Shown here one piece after another: positions 24,408 through 33,094 of a stretch of DNA of 64,000 nucleotides. The position numbers and the translations under genes are program-made. Position 1 is the first letter of the stretch; every line of letters begins with the position of its first letter. The DNA lies in contig JAATFP010000106.1 in the NCBI GenBank assembly GCA_015655125.1, forward strand, positions 1 to 64,000, given 5' to 3'. The notes beneath the pieces were generated by a model. That model saw nothing but the letters and a program-made list of their open reading frames with translations. It was not told the origin of the DNA and made no database searches. The stretch is from Chitinophagales bacterium (GTDB lineage: Bacteria; Bacteroidota; Bacteroidia; Chitinophagales; Chitinophagaceae).

Positions 24408-25451
24408 CTACTTCGCATCCAGTGTAAATCCAAAAGTAGTTCCAACATCAATTTTGCTGCGTACGTGGATGGTTTGATTATGGGCCTCGATAATATGTTT
24501 GCAGATAGACAACCCGAGACCACTGCCGCCTACTTTTCTGCTGCGTGCAAGATCGGTACGGTAAAATCTCTCAAATAAACGCGGCAGATGCTCTTCTGCA
24601 ATCCCTGAGCCATCATCGCTGATCTCTACCAACACATTTTTTCCATCTACATTGTAAAAGCTCGCTTCCACAATGCCGTTCTGTTTTCCATACTTGATAG
24701 CATTCTCTACAAGATTAATCAGCACCTGCCGGATCTTTTCTTTATCTGCGTTTACTACCAATGGAAATTCCGTTCCTTTTTTTACAATGCATTTTATTTC
24801 CTTTTCTTTCGCTGTCAGATAAAGAGATTCGTACACATCTTTCACCAGTTCCTGGATCACAAAATCCTGGTAATGTAATTTCTGTTCGCCACTTTCCAGC
24901 TTTGATATTTCGTCGAGGTCATCCAGCAGATTTACGAGGCGATCGATATTGCGCGAAGTGCTTTGCAGAAATTTAGAATTCACTTCATTGTTGTGCAAGG
25001 CGCCATTGATAAGGGTATCTACGTAGCCTTGTATGGCGAAGATGGGGGTCTTTAATTCGTGACTGAGGTTTTGTAAAAATTCTTTTCGGAAGGCTTCGTT
25101 CTGTTGCAATAATTCTATTTCCTGTTTTTTTTGCTCGGCCCATTTTTCCACGTCCGCACGCACTTCATCGATACTTTTCTGCGGCAGGATATTTTTGTAA
25201 TAAAATTCTTCCCGCTTGCTTGCTTTCGTTTGATAAATGAGTTTATAGATAAGTTTTATCTTCCTGTAAATAAATGTTTGCAGCGTGAATAAAATCAGTC
25301 CAAAACTTCCCAGGAAGATCACGAAGAAGGAAATCAACGAAACCCACCATGAGTGATTGAAAACATAAAATCCGAGCGCAAGCGGCAAAGACAGTATCAG
25401 CGCCGTAAGCGCGGAAAGTTGTTGCGGTGAGAAATTTTTGGTGGAGAACAT
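24408..25451 (-). CDS. Sensor histidine kinase, PhoR-like
   Basis: A 347-aa membrane histidine kinase. Two membrane segments lie near the N-terminus (about residues 13-32 and 36-60) with almost no periplasmic loop between them, as in PhoR. Then come a linker helix, the HisKA domain with phospho-acceptor H131 in FLQNLSHELKTPIFAIQGY, and the HATPase domain. That domain shows the N box (INLVENAIKYGKQNG), G1 (ISDDGSGIAEEHLP), F box (LFERFYR) and G2 (GGSGLGLSICKHI). It follows the PhoB-like response regulator on the same strand after a 172-base gap that holds a hairpin. The near-absence of a sensor loop suggests that it senses through a transporter or accessory protein, consistent with phosphate signalling. 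Confidence 0.88.
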   Translation of the reverse strand: MFSTKNFSPQQLSALTALILSLPLALGFYVFNHSWWVSLISFFVIFLGSFGLILFTLQTFIYRKIKLIYKLIYQTKASKREEFYYKNILPQKSIDEVRADVEKWAEQKKQEIELLQQNEAFRKEFLQNLSHELKTPIFAIQGYVDTLINGALHNNEVNSKFLQSTSRNIDRLVNLLDDLDEISKLESGEQKLHYQDFVIQELVKDVYESLYLTAKEKEIKCIVKKGTEFPLVVNADKEKIRQVLINLVENAIKYGKQNGIVEASFYNVDGKNVLVEISDDGSGIAEEHLPRLFERFYRTDLARSRKVGGSGLGLSICKHIIEAHNQTIHVRSKIDVGTTFGFTLDAK

Positions 25452-25521
25452 TTTGTGAAGTTACGTGTTAGCGGGTTAGTTGGGTTGCGGGGGATGGCTA
25501 AATAGATTGCTGCAGTTCTGT

Positions 25522-25562
25522 CAACTTGAACTACGGAAGGCTGCCTTCGGCAGCTCAAGTTG
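25522..25562. repeat. Nested hairpin between the response regulator and histidine kinase genes
   Basis: CAACTTGA (25522-25529) pairs with TCAAGTTG (25555-25562), and inside it GCTGCC (25540-25545) pairs with GGCAGC (25549-25554) around a three-base loop. No T-run follows, so it may be a partial attenuator or mRNA-processing site that lowers kinase relative to regulator. Confidence 0.7.
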
Positions 25563-25623
25563 GCAAAGATTGTGGCAAAGTGGTAGGAATTGAATAACCC
25601 GTCACCGGCCACTCAAAACTATT

Positions 25624-26298
25624 TTATAACTCAAATTTATACCCAACTCCCTTCACGGTTGTGATGCAATCCATTTCCAGTTTCTGACGGATCTTACGGA
25701 TGTGCACATCAATTGTTCTGTCGCCCACGATCACTTCCGTACCCCAGATCTGGTTGAGAATTTCGTTGCGTAAAAAAACCTTGCCGGGTTTTGACGCCAG
25801 CAATGCCAGCAGCTCAAATTCCTTTCTTGCAAGAATGATATCTTCACCCTTTTTCTTTACGATATATTTTTCGCGGTCAATTTCGATGTCGCCTATTTTT
25901 ACGATGGTACTTTCTTCCTTGTTAAGCCTTCGAAACAACGAGTTCACTTTGCTTAGCAAAATTTTGGAACTGATCGGTTTGGTGAGGTAATCGTCGGCAC
26001 CCGTTTCCAATCCCTTTATTTCTGTGCTTTCGTCGCTCATTGCCGTAAGAAAAATGATAAGGGTATCTTTGAATGGCGGCATCATCCGCAGCAGATTGCA
26101 CACTTCGATACCGGTTTTACCGGGCATCATAATGTCTAATATGATCAGGTCGGGCGATGTTCTTTTTGCCTTTTCAATAGCTTCGTCGCCATTTTTTGCA
26201 GTGGTAACTTCATATCCTTCGGCAGAAAGATTAAATTCCAGTATCTCCAGGATATCCGGTTCATCATCTGCGATCACGATCTTTTTTGCGTTGCTCAT
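25624..26298 (-). CDS. OmpR/PhoB-family response regulator
   Basis: A 224-aa response regulator. The receiver domain has acidic residues D11/D12, phospho-acceptor D55 (LIILDIMMPG), the FLTAMSD switch Thr and the TKPIS Lys. The C-terminal winged helix carries LARKEFELLALLASKPGKVF, then NEILNQIWGTEVIVGDRTID and VHIRKIRQKLEMDCITTVKG, the OmpR/PhoB DNA-binding domain that typically recognises tandem direct repeats 11 bp apart. ATG at 26298 is used. A longer TTG start at 26316 is really the TTTG of the -7 promoter box. The adjoining kinase, nearby phosphate genes and 11-bp repeat arrays make PhoB the best functional guess. Confidence 0.9.
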   Translation of the reverse strand: MSNAKKIVIADDEPDILEILEFNLSAEGYEVTTAKNGDEAIEKAKRTSPDLIILDIMMPGKTGIEVCNLLRMMPPFKDTLIIFLTAMSDESTEIKGLETGADDYLTKPISSKILLSKVNSLFRRLNKEESTIVKIGDIEIDREKYIVKKKGEDIILARKEFELLALLASKPGKVFLRNEILNQIWGTEVIVGDRTIDVHIRKIRQKLEMDCITTVKGVGYKFEL

Positions 26299-26313
26299 AT
26301 TCCGATTGTTTTG

Positions 26314-26380
26314 CAAAATTACTCATCATAATCAACTAAGCAACCGTTAACCCAATGTTATAGTATTATCAAATTGTTAA
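26314..26380 (-). promoter_or_regulatory. 11-bp repeats plus -7 box upstream of the response regulator (possible autoregulation)
   Basis: Reading leftward on the minus strand: TTAACAATTTG (26380-26370), an eight-base ATAATACT, then three gap-free units ATAACATTGGG (26361-26351), TTAACGGTTGC (26350-26340) and TTAGTTGATTA (26339-26329). A perfect -7 box, TAATTTTG (26321-26314), follows, and the ATG is at 26298. The region also contains a perfect inverted pair, CCGTTAAC (26344-26351) and GTTAACGG (26376-26383). The break in phase makes this array weaker than those at 18222 and 24308. Confidence 0.45.
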
Positions 26381-26458
26381 CGGAAAAGCAACAAACGGGT
26401 GATCTGTGCTGTCTTTTCGTTCAATAAAATGCACCATCTTTGCAATAGACCCAGAAAT

Positions 26459-28672
26459 ATGAAGCAAATACTTTTACTCCTCACTTTTTTATCCGGCTCG
26501 TTCGCTGTTCTTGCGCAGGAAGACACAATTAAGGTAGATTTTCAGCGGGCGCTGTTTCATGACAAAGTCGTGAAAGAACAAAAGCTTACCGACAAAGCCG
26601 ATGGTCACCAGGACGGCAGCCTTCATATCGGCAACAACGAGGAGGTTAATCTGCAAATGACGGACGTATTATATCGCCGCATTAATGCATTGCGTTATTG
26701 GGTGGAAACAACGCCGGATATCAAAACGAATAATGAAAAAGTGCGTTACCTCGGCTATATTGAGGATCTTGTACGCGCTTTCCGGATCGGATGGCGTACC
26801 CGAACCTTCAATCCCTTGGAATTTCCAACCCTCGTGAGCAACTTTGAAGATATCATGAAGGCTAACCTGTATGGCCGTTCCATACTTCCTTTCATCAGTG
26901 AAGCGTCTTACGAAGTGAGCAAGATCAATGCAGGTATTTTCGTTTTAAATAAAGAGAACAATGAGGCGCAGAACATTGTCTATTTAAAATATACGTCTTT
27001 GCATCCTGATAAGATATTGGAAACGATCCGGCCCTTTGCAAAAGAGCCTTTCGCCGACAGCCTCATTGTAGTGGCGAGTAAAAATGACCCGGTTCAGTTA
27101 TATTCTTACGCACAAAATAAAACCTCTCCCGAGGGTAAGCTTATTCATCGTAGCACCGATCCGATGGTGCAGGCCGTTACGAAATTGAGCCAGACGCCAA
27201 ATGCGCTTTTTTATTTTCCTTTCCTTGACAATATTTTATCGGGCAAGCAAAAAATTGAAGATATCCAAAAACTGATCGGCGACTGAGAAAACGGGTACGA
27301 CAGCGTCGCTTACTATAAATTGCTTGTTAAAACAGAGATCGAATATTTCAAACGGGTTTCTGCAACGCCCGCCGATACGCCGATCGCGATGTACGGTTCC
27401 AACGGCTTGCATGACATGCTGAAAAGAAAATCGCTGGAACATTTCATCACCCCGATCAACGTCCTGCATGACCTGAGCAATATCAATGCACGGATGAAGG
27501 CGATCGATCCGCTCTCACCACAGGAATTATATTATATGATCGTTATGGGTGAAAATGACCTGTATACATCGAGCTATAAACATAGCCTTAACCGCATGTT
27601 GCAGCGCATGGGAACAAAGCCGCGCGGCGATTCTTTGCTGTTGAATGTAAACTTCGATTATTTCAAGAAGTTTATCAAGATGGCGGCGAATTATAATAAA
27701 CTCGATACTTTTTTAAACCTAATGCCTGCGGCCAATTCGGAAGCATTGATGCGGGCGTTTGTGGCCAACCTCGACAAAGGCGACAACCTCGAAGATGCCG
27801 TAGATGTAGCGGATTCTTATAGCAGTATCACCAATAAAAAACTACAGAATGTCATTTTAAATTATGTAAAAGAAAACGAACAACAAAGCGTCGCAGCCGG
27901 CAACCAACGCGGAAAAGTGATTTACGGTTTGTTGAAAACCATCTTTCTTTCTGCTGACAGTAGCAATAAAGTTGATCTCACCGCTTCCTTTGGTATTCCG
28001 TCTATTTACGAGATCACCAATAAAGATATGCAGGATGATAAGGGCCGGATCGTGCAGCAGGTTTTCTTTTATGGGGACGAAGATGGCAAAGCATATTTTC
28101 CGCCATTTGTAAATTCCTTTTCGGCGAAAGACTGGACGGTCACTTCCAAAAAAGAATGGGTGGAGATCAAATCTAAAAAAGGAAATGTGTTTGTATTTGC
28201 CAACAAGCCGCTGGATTATAATCAAAACCTCGATGATTCCGCGCAGGTGCATCTTGCCAATTACCTGCGGGCACTTGATATGAAACCTTCTGTGGTGGTC
28301 CATCGGGGACATAGTTACTGGTTGAAAGGAACCATCGACCGGATGCCTGACAATGCAAAAGTGGTGGTGCTGGGCTCTTGTGGTGGTTACCAGAACCTGA
28401 ATGAGATACTCGAAATTTCTCCGGATGCACATATAATTTCTACAAAAGAAATCGGTGCGGGCGATATTAACCGCCCGATCCTGAATTACCTCAATCAATC
28501 TTTCATCACTGGCGACAAGCTATCCTGGAAAGCAATGTGGAACTCGCTTACAAAATTATTTTCTACCGACCCTAATAGGGCCATCCGCGAAAGCTGGGAT
28601 GATTATATTCCGCCGTATAAAAATCTCGGCGCTATTTTTATCAAGGCTTATCATAAGCAGATGGATATGTGA
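26459..28672 (+). CDS. Large secreted protein with caspase-like His/Cys pair; one in-frame TGA
   Basis: Translation from ATG 26459 gives a signal peptide (MKQILLLLTFLSGSFAVLAQ) and a 737-codon frame interrupted only by TGA at 27284-27286 (codon 276). The frame continues without shift (KLIGD-stop-ENGYDSVAYYKLL), and the sequence on both sides looks like one protein. The C-terminal part has VVVHRGHSYWLKG and VVVLGSCGGYQNLNE, about 26 residues apart. These give H615 or H618 and C641, spaced like the catalytic dyad of clan CD (caspase/gingipain/CHAT-like) peptidases. The rest is helical and unrecognised. The TGA may be a sequencing error, a real nonsense mutation or, less likely, recoding. If real, only a 275-aa secreted fragment is made. 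CATCTTTG at 26434-26441 is a likely -7 box. Confidence 0.65.
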
Positions 28673-28848
28673 GGTGGTTACGGGTTGTGTGTATGGGTAA
28701 TGAAATTTTTTTAGTCGGTTGCGCCTGTAAATTCTGCACCCTGAATTTTAATGAAGCCCGCTTGAATAACAAAATCCGAAACTCAATTGACAATTTATAA
28801 CTGACAATTCATAACTCGCAACGCGCAACTAATACACCCACTAACCCG

Positions 28849-28856
28849 TAACTTTG
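28849..28856 (+). promoter_or_regulatory. -7 promoter element of the ABC exporter gene
   Basis: TAACTTTG, a perfect TAnnTTTG, ends four bases before the ATG at 28861, again predicting a leaderless or nearly leaderless transcript. Confidence 0.5.
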
Positions 28857-28860
28857 CGCC

Positions 28861-30705
28861 ATGAGCATCGCACCTTCCGCAAAAAAGCCCGGCTTTTCGC
28901 TGCTAAAAAGGGTTTTCACGTTTGCGGCTCCTTATAAGAAAAAATTTTACGCATCATTGTTGTTGTCGGTCTTGCTGGCCGTGATGGCACCCTTGCGCCC
29001 CCTGCTGATACAAATGACGATTAATGATGGGATTAAAAATCATACTGCCAGTCATTTCATTAATGGCCCGGGTGGATTTATCATAGAAATCACGATCATA
29101 CAAATCGTATTGTTGCTGGTGGAAAGCGCTTGTCGTTTCTGGTTCACGTTTACCACGGCTTCGCTTGGACAATCGGTGGTGAAAGATTTGCGCATCACGA
29201 CTTACAACAAGATCGTGCATCTGAATCTTTCGCAGTTTGATAAAACACCGATCGGTACATTAACTACAAGAACGATCAACGATATTGAAAGCGTGAACGA
29301 TATTTTCAGCGACGGATTGATACCGATTATCGCCGATATGCTCTCAATTATTTCCATTCTTACTTATATGTTTTGGGTAGACTATACCAATCATACTCAT
29401 CTTACGCTGGTTTGCCTGGCGCCGTTTCCGTTGCTCATTTTAGCCACTTATTTTTTTAAAGAAACGGTCAATAAATCTTTCGTCACGGTTCGTAATGCGG
29501 TTGCAAAACTGAATGCGTTCGTGCAGGAGCATATTACCGGAATGGGATTGGTGCAGGCTTTCGCATCGGAAAAGAGGGAACAATCAAAGTTTAGCAACAT
29601 CAATAAAGATCACCGCAATGCCAATATCAAAGCCATTTTTGCGTATTCGGTTTTCTTCCCGGTAGTGGAACTGGTATCTGCTCTTTCAATCGGTTTGCTG
29701 GTTTGGTGGGCGGCCAAAGAATCGTATGCATCGAGCTTGCTTCCGGGCGGAAACGATCCGAATGCGGCCAATAATACAGCTGGCATTATTACATCTTTCA
29801 TTTTGTGCCTCAACTTATTGTTTCGGCCGCTCCGTGTGATAGCGGATAAATTCAATGTATTGCAAATGGGCATGATCGCCAGCGAACGGGTATTTAAGGT
29901 AATCGATAACCAAGATGTAATGCTCAATCAAAGTACGTATCGTCCGCTCACAATGGCGGGCAGCATCGAATTTAAAAATGTGGCGTTTGCATATGTAGAA
30001 GATCGCTATGTGTTGAAAGATATTTCGTTTAAAATAAATGCCGGTGAAACACTTGCTATTGTTGGGCATACGGGAAGCGGCAAAACTTCTGTTATCAGTC
30101 TGATCAACCGGCTTTATACGATCAATAGTGGCCGCATTGCGATCGACGACATCAGCATTGATGAATACGATCTCGATTTTCTGCGTAGCAAAATAGGCGT
30201 GGTGCTGCAGGATGTTTTCCTGTTCAGCGGCTCGGTACTGGAAAATGTAACGCTTCGAAACAATAGTATTGGCAGGGAAGAAGTGGAACGTGCTGCGAAA
30301 CTGATCGGCATGCACGATTTTATCGTGCAGTTGCCGGGCGGCTACGATTACAAAGTGATGGAACGCGGCGCCACGTTATCGTTGGGTCAGCGGCAATTGT
30401 TATCATTTGTACGTGCATTGTTATACGATCCGTCCATTCTTATTCTGGACGAAGCCACCTCGTCTGTGGATTCTGAAAGTGAGGCATTGATCCAAAATGC
30501 AATTGATAAATTAATCAGAGGAAGAACTTCCATTATTATAGCGCATCGCCTGAGCACTATCCGTAAAGCGGATAAAATAATGGTACTGGATAAGGGTGAA
30601 ATTGTGGAAATGGGCTCGCATGAAGAATTGATGCGAAAGGAAGGCGCTTATTTTCAACTTAATAAAATGCAGTTTGGCTTTAATAAAAATAACCAGGAAA
30701 GCTAG
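28861..30705 (+). CDS. ABC exporter, fused permease-ATPase (MsbA/lipid or multidrug type)
   Basis: A 614-aa half-transporter that would work as a homodimer in the inner membrane. The N-terminal ~330 residues form six membrane segments of the type-1 exporter fold. The ATPase domain has Walker A GHTGSGKTS at about residues 402-410, a Q-loop in GVVLQDVFLFSGSV, signature LSLGQRQLLSF (LSLGQ rather than LSGGQ), Walker B ILILDEATSSVDSE and the H-loop IIAHRLSTI. A short Asn/Pro/Gly insert (SLLPGGNDPNAANNTAG) lies in a loop before the fifth or sixth membrane segment. Family members export lipids, lipopolysaccharide precursors, peptides or drugs; the substrate cannot be assigned. No other transporter component is adjacent. 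Confidence 0.9.
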   Translation: MSIAPSAKKPGFSLLKRVFTFAAPYKKKFYASLLLSVLLAVMAPLRPLLIQMTINDGIKNHTASHFINGPGGFIIEITIIQIVLLLVESACRFWFTFTTASLGQSVVKDLRITTYNKIVHLNLSQFDKTPIGTLTTRTINDIESVNDIFSDGLIPIIADMLSIISILTYMFWVDYTNHTHLTLVCLAPFPLLILATYFFKETVNKSFVTVRNAVAKLNAFVQEHITGMGLVQAFASEKREQSKFSNINKDHRNANIKAIFAYSVFFPVVELVSALSIGLLVWWAAKESYASSLLPGGNDPNAANNTAGIITSFILCLNLLFRPLRVIADKFNVLQMGMIASERVFKVIDNQDVMLNQSTYRPLTMAGSIEFKNVAFAYVEDRYVLKDISFKINAGETLAIVGHTGSGKTSVISLINRLYTINSGRIAIDDISIDEYDLDFLRSKIGVVLQDVFLFSGSVLENVTLRNNSIGREEVERAAKLIGMHDFIVQLPGGYDYKVMERGATLSLGQRQLLSFVRALLYDPSILILDEATSSVDSESEALIQNAIDKLIRGRTSIIIAHRLSTIRKADKIMVLDKGEIVEMGSHEELMRKEGAYFQLNKMQFGFNKNNQES

Positions 30706-30768
30706 GCAGGCGCGGATGGATTTTGTAAATAGTGGTATAAAACGGTTTAAGCGAATAAAATTCTGGTC

Positions 30769-30954
30769 ATGTCTACTGCAACTTTTAAAGTCTATACCAA
30801 TCTTAAAGATGCCGAACAGGCAAGGGCTTTTCAGGCTTCGCAGATGACATATAACGAACGTTTCCATACCTTGATGCGCTTAATTAAAGCTTCAGCGATG
30901 ATAAAAAATGCAAAAATTTTGTCTTCGCCCATAATTCCTGAAAAAGATAAATAA
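30769..30954 (+). CDS. Small conserved-looking protein upstream of a nucleotidyltransferase remnant
   Basis: A 61-aa protein (MSTATFKVYTNLKDAEQARA...PEKDK) without signal peptide. It is predicted helical in the middle (QASQMTYNERFHTLMRLIKA) with a basic C-terminus. It runs directly into the remnant of a nucleotidyltransferase-like gene, an arrangement that resembles a two-gene toxin-antitoxin or nucleotidyltransferase/partner module. I do not recognise the family firmly. Because the partner is clearly broken, this gene may be an orphan on the way to loss. Confidence 0.55.
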   Translation: MSTATFKVYTNLKDAEQARAFQASQMTYNERFHTLMRLIKASAMIKNAKILSSPIIPEKDK

Positions 30955-30956
30955 TA

Positions 30957-31400
30957 GACATTTTGGATGAAGAAATGCTGTCGTTTTGGAAGTGTTTGTA
31001 CCAAAACGATGCGAGATAATATAATGGTGGGCGGTTTCGCCATAAATCTGCATGGTTATACCAGAACGACCAAGGATATAGATAGCTGGATTGAAGACAC
31101 GTTGGATAATAGGGAAAAACTTCGAAAAGCGCTCAAGGAGCAGGGTTCCGGGCGACTATGAACCTATTGAACGAATGCAGTTTATTCCAGGCTGGACTAA
31201 TTTTCAGCTAAATATGGGTTTCATTTTAGATGTGAGGTGAATGTGAAAGGTTTGTTGTTGCTGAAATTGAAGGAATTCCGGTGCGTTTTTTACATTATAA
31301 TCATCTCATAACTTGTAAAAAAGCTGCCGGACGACCGAGAGACCTGTCTGATGTGGAGGAATTGGAAAAAATTCACAATGCTCAGAATGGTCTGAAATAA
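30957..31400 (+). pseudogene. Frameshifted nucleotidyltransferase-like gene (AbiEii/DUF6036-type)
   Basis: The coding remnant can be followed by switching frames. DEEMLSFWKCLYQNDAR reaches a stop at 31017. One base of insertion later come NIMVGGFAINLHGYTRTTKD and IDSWIEDTLDNREKL. An extra G near 31150 shifts to GDYEPIERMQFIPGWTNFQL then NMGFILDV, and a missing base near 31235 to VNVKG. After an apparent internal deletion, AEIEGIPVRFLHYNHLITCK and KAAGRPRDLSDVEELEKI end at TAA 31398-31400. The VGGFAxxxHGY...TKDIDxWI pattern is the nucleotidyltransferase core, including the DxD-like pair. The start appears as ATA instead of ATG. At least three frameshifts plus a deletion make it a genuine pseudogene. 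Confidence 0.8.
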
Positions 31401-31446
31401 TCCTCATTTTCCTTCTTTCTAATTTTTAATTTCAGCCTTCGAGCCT

Positions 31447-31454
31447 TATCTTTG
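31447..31454 (+). promoter_or_regulatory. -7 promoter element of the atpBEFH operon
   Basis: TATCTTTG is a perfect TAnnTTTG, 20 bases before the atpB ATG. No clear TTG is seen at the -33 position. Confidence 0.55.
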
Positions 31455-31474
31455 CGGCAAATTTCAGAACGGAT

Positions 31475-32581
31475 ATGGCAGCAAAGAGCATCAAATCATT
31501 ACTGGTAGCGGTTTTTAGCCTGTTTTTGGCGTTGGGAGCGAACGTATCTTTTGCGCAGGATCACGGTCAGGAACCGACAAATGAGCAGCATGAAGGAAAG
31601 GAAAAGCTCGATCCTGCCAAGATCATCATGGATCATATCAAGGATGCGCATGAATGGCATTTTTTTACTGCAGGTAATTTCCATGCTACCATTCCATTAC
31701 CCGTAGTGCTTTACTCACCAACAAAAGGGCTGGACATATTCTCTTCCAGCCGTTTCGGTCACGAAGGCCACCGGGAAGAATATAAGGGTTATAAGTTGGA
31801 AGAAGGCGAGATCAGCGCGATGGACGGAAGCAAAGTATATGATTTCTCAATGACCAAAAACGTGGTTCAGATGTTACTGGCGCTGATCGTTCTGGTGTTC
31901 CTCATGCTCGGAATTGCAAAAAAATATAAGAACGGCATTGGCGTTACTTCTGCACCAAAGGGTTGGCAGAATGCTGTAGAACCGGTAATTACATTTGTAA
32001 GAGATGAAGTGGCAAAGCCAAATCTTGGTAAAAAATGGAAAAATTACCTTCCGTTGTTGCTCACGATCTTCTTTTTCATTTTGATCAATAACCTTTTCGG
32101 GTTACTGCCTGGCGCTGCTAATGTAACTGGTAATACCGCGTTTACCATTGTGTTGGGAATTATCGCATTCTTCGTGATCATTTTCAGCACGAACGCGCAT
32201 TTCTGGATGCACATTTTCTGGCCTCCTGGCGTGCCTTTCCTGGTTAAGCTGATCCTGATACCGATTGAATTAGCCGGTGTGCTGCTGATCAAACCAGCGG
32301 CATTGATGATTCGTTTGTTTGCCAACATGGTGGCCGGGCATATCATCATCCTGAGCTTTATTTCACTGATTTTCATTTTTGGTGCAATGGCAACAGCGGC
32401 GGGGTACGGTTTTTCGCCGATCTCAATCTTGTTTACGGTTTTTATTTATTTCATAGAATTACTGGTGGCGTTTATCCAGGCTTTCATCTTCACCAATCTT
32501 ACTGCAGTGTTCATTGGTCAGTCGATGGAAGGTGCGCATGACGGTGATGGTAATGGCCACCATGATCCGGTAATTATTTAA
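31475..32581 (+). CDS. atpB: F-type ATP synthase subunit a
   Basis: Subunit a forms the stationary half-channels for ion passage next to the c-ring in the inner membrane. The 368-aa protein is longer than usual because of a signal-peptide-like start (to about residue 28, SLFLALGANVSFAQ) and a ~100-residue periplasmic region, a known Bacteroidota feature. The conserved channel helix shows the essential Arg in LIKPAALMIRLFANMVAGHI, and the last helices show FIELLVAFIQAFIFTNLTAV. The C-terminus is His/Asp/Gly-rich (GAHDGDGNGHHDPV). It is the first gene of atpB-atpE-atpF-atpH. Confidence 0.95.
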   Translation: MAAKSIKSLLVAVFSLFLALGANVSFAQDHGQEPTNEQHEGKEKLDPAKIIMDHIKDAHEWHFFTAGNFHATIPLPVVLYSPTKGLDIFSSSRFGHEGHREEYKGYKLEEGEISAMDGSKVYDFSMTKNVVQMLLALIVLVFLMLGIAKKYKNGIGVTSAPKGWQNAVEPVITFVRDEVAKPNLGKKWKNYLPLLLTIFFFILINNLFGLLPGAANVTGNTAFTIVLGIIAFFVIIFSTNAHFWMHIFWPPGVPFLVKLILIPIELAGVLLIKPAALMIRLFANMVAGHIIILSFISLIFIFGAMATAAGYGFSPISILFTVFIYFIELLVAFIQAFIFTNLTAVFIGQSMEGAHDGDGNGHHDPVII

Positions 32582-32615
32582 GGCCCAATCTCTAAACTGG
32601 TTTGGGGTCTGTTGA

Positions 32616-32921
<306 letters not shown>

Positions 32922-32936
32922 TTGCACGCAAAACTC

Positions 32937-32975
32937 ATTACTGCATCCAAAGCAAAGGGCGGAAGATGCAGTAAT
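32937..32975 (+). promoter_or_regulatory. Intercistronic stem-loop between atpE and atpF
   Basis: ATTACTGCATC (32937-32947) and GATGCAGTAAT (32965-32975) form a perfect 11-base stem with a 17-base loop, 15 bases after the atpE stop. There is no T-run, so it is not an ordinary terminator. A role in protecting atpE mRNA or lowering downstream expression would fit the high copy number of subunit c. Confidence 0.7.
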
Positions 32976-33094
32976 ATTTAAAGACCTGCTTACACCTGGC
33001 TATCTAAGGGTTTAGATAGTTTAGATAAAGTTTTTATAAATGAGCCGGATCGCTCACACTTATAACTTATCGTTCATAATTTATAACTAATACT

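Noticed and set aside
26298-26316. Longer N-terminus of the response regulator starting at TTG 26316
   Set aside because: That TTG is part of the perfect TAATTTTG -7 box; the receiver domain starts normally at the ATG at 26298.
27857-28498. 213-codon minus-strand frame within the caspase-like protein gene
   Set aside because: Antisense shadow; the plus-strand frame carries the His/Cys motifs and continuous protein-like sequence.
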